Positions 62,260 through 64,000 of a stretch of 64,000 bases of DNA are shown here, piece by piece (the first letter of the stretch is position 1; each line of letters starts with the position of its first letter). The position numbers were made by a program, and so were the translations under genes. The notes below the pieces were generated by a model, which saw only the letters and a program-made list of their open reading frames with translations, was not told where the DNA came from and made no database searches. The DNA is from Orychophragmus violaceus. Its lineage: Eukaryota; Streptophyta; Magnoliopsida; Brassicales; Brassicaceae. The stretch lies in the NCBI GenBank assembly GCA_030180135.1, contig CM058240.1, positions 72,411,581 through 72,475,580 on the forward strand, in the 5' to 3' direction.

Positions 62260-64000
62260 ATGAAGGATAGAGAAGATTCAGAAGTAGGCATGTATGGAGA
62301 GTACCATCCACCTAGGCACAAGAGTGCATTCAAGCACCATGGAGTTACTTCATATCATGTACCAGCTCAACGACAGCTCACTGGTACAAGGAATGTGATA
62401 AGAGGTTCCCTAATGTTTTCAGGAAGAAGGCAGCCGACCACCAGCACAAGGCAGCCGACCACCAGCACAAGAGGTTCCCTAATGTTTTCAGGAAGAAGCA
62501 GTAACCCTGAAGCATACTTACAATGGGAAAATAACATGGAGGAGTGGTTACAAGTTAACAAAATTCCAGAAGAAAGGAGGTTAGCACTAGCTGTCTCAGC
62601 CTTCACAGGAAAGGCTTATGAATGGTGGCTAAAAGAGAACACACCAACCATCTTTAAGAAGCCAGTACTGGATTGGAGAGATCTCAAGTCCAGGATGAAA
62701 AATGAATTTGTGGGAAAACTTCAAGCCACAACCAAGAGAGTGAAGATTGCATCCGAAGCACAAGCTTCTCCTAAGCCCAAGTCTGATTTCCATCAAGAAT
62801 CTATGGCGACTCTTCAAGCAAGGCAGGATCAGCAATGGCAGAAGATCATGAATATGTTGCTCCCAAAGAAACCAGAGAAGAAGCAGAGTCACAAACCTTC
62901 ACCCAATGCAACCGGACCTAGCTTTGATGCCTCACTCAAGTTGCGAGACACGCCAACACAAGGTAAGTGTTCCAACTTTGTAAATTCTAAAGAGCCAACA
63001 TGTTATAGGTGCCATAGGAGAGGGCATTTTGCTGCAAATTGTCCATCTAAGAAATTGCTCAATGATATAACATCAGAGTTGAAATTGGAAGTAACTGACA
63101 CAAATGATAGCTTTGTGCAATCTGATAATTTAATTTCCAATTCAAGAATCATGCACTTGTCTTTTCCCAAGAGTTTTGATCCAGGAATAAGACAAGAAGA
63201 AGAGCACACAAGTCAAGAAGACATCAAGCGTGAGGTGAAAGCAAACAAGGAGAATATCATGTTCCAATTCACCAATGCAATCACTGTGAGTTTAAGTTTC
63301 AATAAATCTGTTCCTATAGTTCTAAACTCAGATATAATACACTTGCTCTTTCCCTTAAGAGTTGACTTAGGTACAGGTCTGATCAAGAAGCCAAAGGCCG
63401 ACGGAGTCTTGAAAGAGAGACCAAAACCGAGCCATGTTTCCACACATGAGCTACAAGCAAACCAAGGCCTTGAAGTATATCATGCTCCAACCAAACATGA
63501 GGTTATTTCTGAACTTAAAGTGCCTAACACTGATTATCAATCCACTGGTATGATGCACTTGTTTCTTGAGTCAAGTGTTGAGACAGGGAATAGATCTAAA
63601 GATAAGGCCAAATGGGAGATCAAGGAAGAGCCACCGGACCAAAGCAATGACACTACATCAAATAACATAGTAAGTCTTTCTTTGATCCACTTCATTTCTC
63701 ATGACTCAACAACTGTGTTAAAGGATTTGTTAAGCTTACAAGAGGATGAGATATCAGTAGCACATGAAGATGAATCTAAGGAAAATGATTCAAACCGATA
63801 CTTATTTGATAAGAGGCCCATAATGCACTTGTTTCTTTGCCAAAGTATTGAGAATATTTCAGGTCTTAAAGAGAGCAGAAGCAAGATAAGCCAAGGAGGC
63901 GTCACACCAGCTCAAAGAAGAGGAGTATCGTTATCCTATCTACTCAAAGAAGAACCACCGGATGTTCAACCACTACATCAGAATCAAAATGATTCCCAAG
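62260..64000 (+). CDS. E2 gag-like protein with MHL motifs, incomplete at the window end
   Basis: The frame opens at ATG 62260, homologous to the E start, and stays open for 580 codons to the window edge. It contains the gag core (EAYLQWENNMEEWLQ, AYEWWLKEN), a CYRCHRRGHFAANC knuckle and four MHL-type motifs (IMHLSFPKSFDPGI, IIHLLFPLRVDLG, MMHLFLESSVETG, IMHLFLCQSIENISG), with KEEPPD segments. Relative to E it lacks two of the first six MHL modules by in-frame deletion. It has an N-terminal duplication (near 62401-62500) that repeats RGSLMFSGR. The two proteins are clearly diverged but collinear, which suggests they were both functional recently. The 3' part and 3' LTR are out of view. Confidence 0.85.
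   Translation, partial: MKDREDSEVGMYGEYHPPRHKSAFKHHGVTSYHVPAQRQLTGTRNVIRGSLMFSGRRQPTTSTRQPTTSTRGSLMFSGRSSNPEAYLQWENNMEEWLQVNKIPEERRLALAVSAFTGKAYEWWLKENTPTIFKKPVLDWRDLKSRMKNEFVGKLQATTKRVKIASEAQASPKPKSDFHQESMATLQARQDQQWQKIMNMLLPKKPEKKQSHKPSPNATGPSFDASLKLRDTPTQGKCSNFVNSKEPTCYRCHRRGHFAANCPSKKLLNDITSELKLEVTDTNDSFVQSDNLISNSRIMHLSFPKSFDPGIRQEEEHTSQEDIKREVKANKENIMFQFTNAITVSLSFNKSVPIVLNSDIIHLLFPLRVDLGTGLIKKPKADGVLKERPKPSHVSTHELQANQGLEVYHAPTKHEVISELKVPNTDYQSTGMMHLFLESSVETGNRSKDKAKWEIKEEPPDQSNDTTSNNIVSLSLIHFISHDSTTVLKDLLSLQEDEISVAHEDESKENDSNRYLFDKRPIMHLFLCQSIENISGLKESRSKISQGGVTPAQRRGVSLSYLLKEEPPDVQPLHQNQNDSQ

Overview
The window is transposon-packed nuclear DNA of a flowering plant, most likely a eudicot and plausibly a Brassicaceae (the family is a judgement from TE style, not a proven match). 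Plant Ty1/copia and Ty3/gypsy polyproteins, initiator-Met-tRNA primer sites (TGGTATCAGAGC type) in almost every LTR element, a plant L1-type LINE with a DUF4283-like ORF1, MULE-like inverted-repeat elements and AT-rich filler explain nearly everything. I see no confident host gene, tRNA, rRNA or CRISPR. The layout resembles pericentromeric or other heterochromatic intergenic DNA.

Layout. 1-2539: 3' part of a decayed copia element (D), inserted in an antisense copia gag fragment (G, 2540-2953). 3301-14649: a non-coding LTR family (F) with three LTRs, the middle one inverted. Matching complementary 5-bp duplications (ggttg / caacc) show that an inversion rearranged a nested F pair. A young gag-only LTR element (E, 8036-13386) sits in the second F copy. 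14650-19090: AT-rich DNA holding a 1.5-kb giant inverted repeat (15518-17060) and degenerate ~243-bp tandem repeats. 19104-24836: an L1-type LINE on the minus strand with a 13-bp target duplication. 25304-26652: a MULE-like element with ~295-bp inverted arms and a 10-bp target duplication.

27481-46174 is a three-level nest. A degraded minus-strand Ty3/gypsy element (H) is split by an intact copia element (A, 28743-42164). One LTR of A is split by a second intact copia element (B, 28846-36622). By eye, LTR differences rise from inside out: B 1 in 637, A 1 in 474, H about 16 in 361.

47828-64000 is a second nest. Copia A3 (start codon lost, three stops) contains a minus-strand copia B2 (49805-57612) and then a second gag-only element E2 (from 60429), which runs off the window.

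The most unusual biology is the E family. It has a long gag-only ORF with a zinc knuckle, six spaced MHL-type motifs before the LTR and a seventh inside it, and a C-terminus of about 265 residues encoded inside U3 of the 3' LTR. Two diverged copies keep this frame open (the 5' LTR of E2 has one stop). Both also have a probable 5'-leader intron. Elements A, B and E look able to make full proteins and are very young; D, A3, B2, H and the LINE carry identifiable lesions. ORF calls are by reading only; no database searches were possible.
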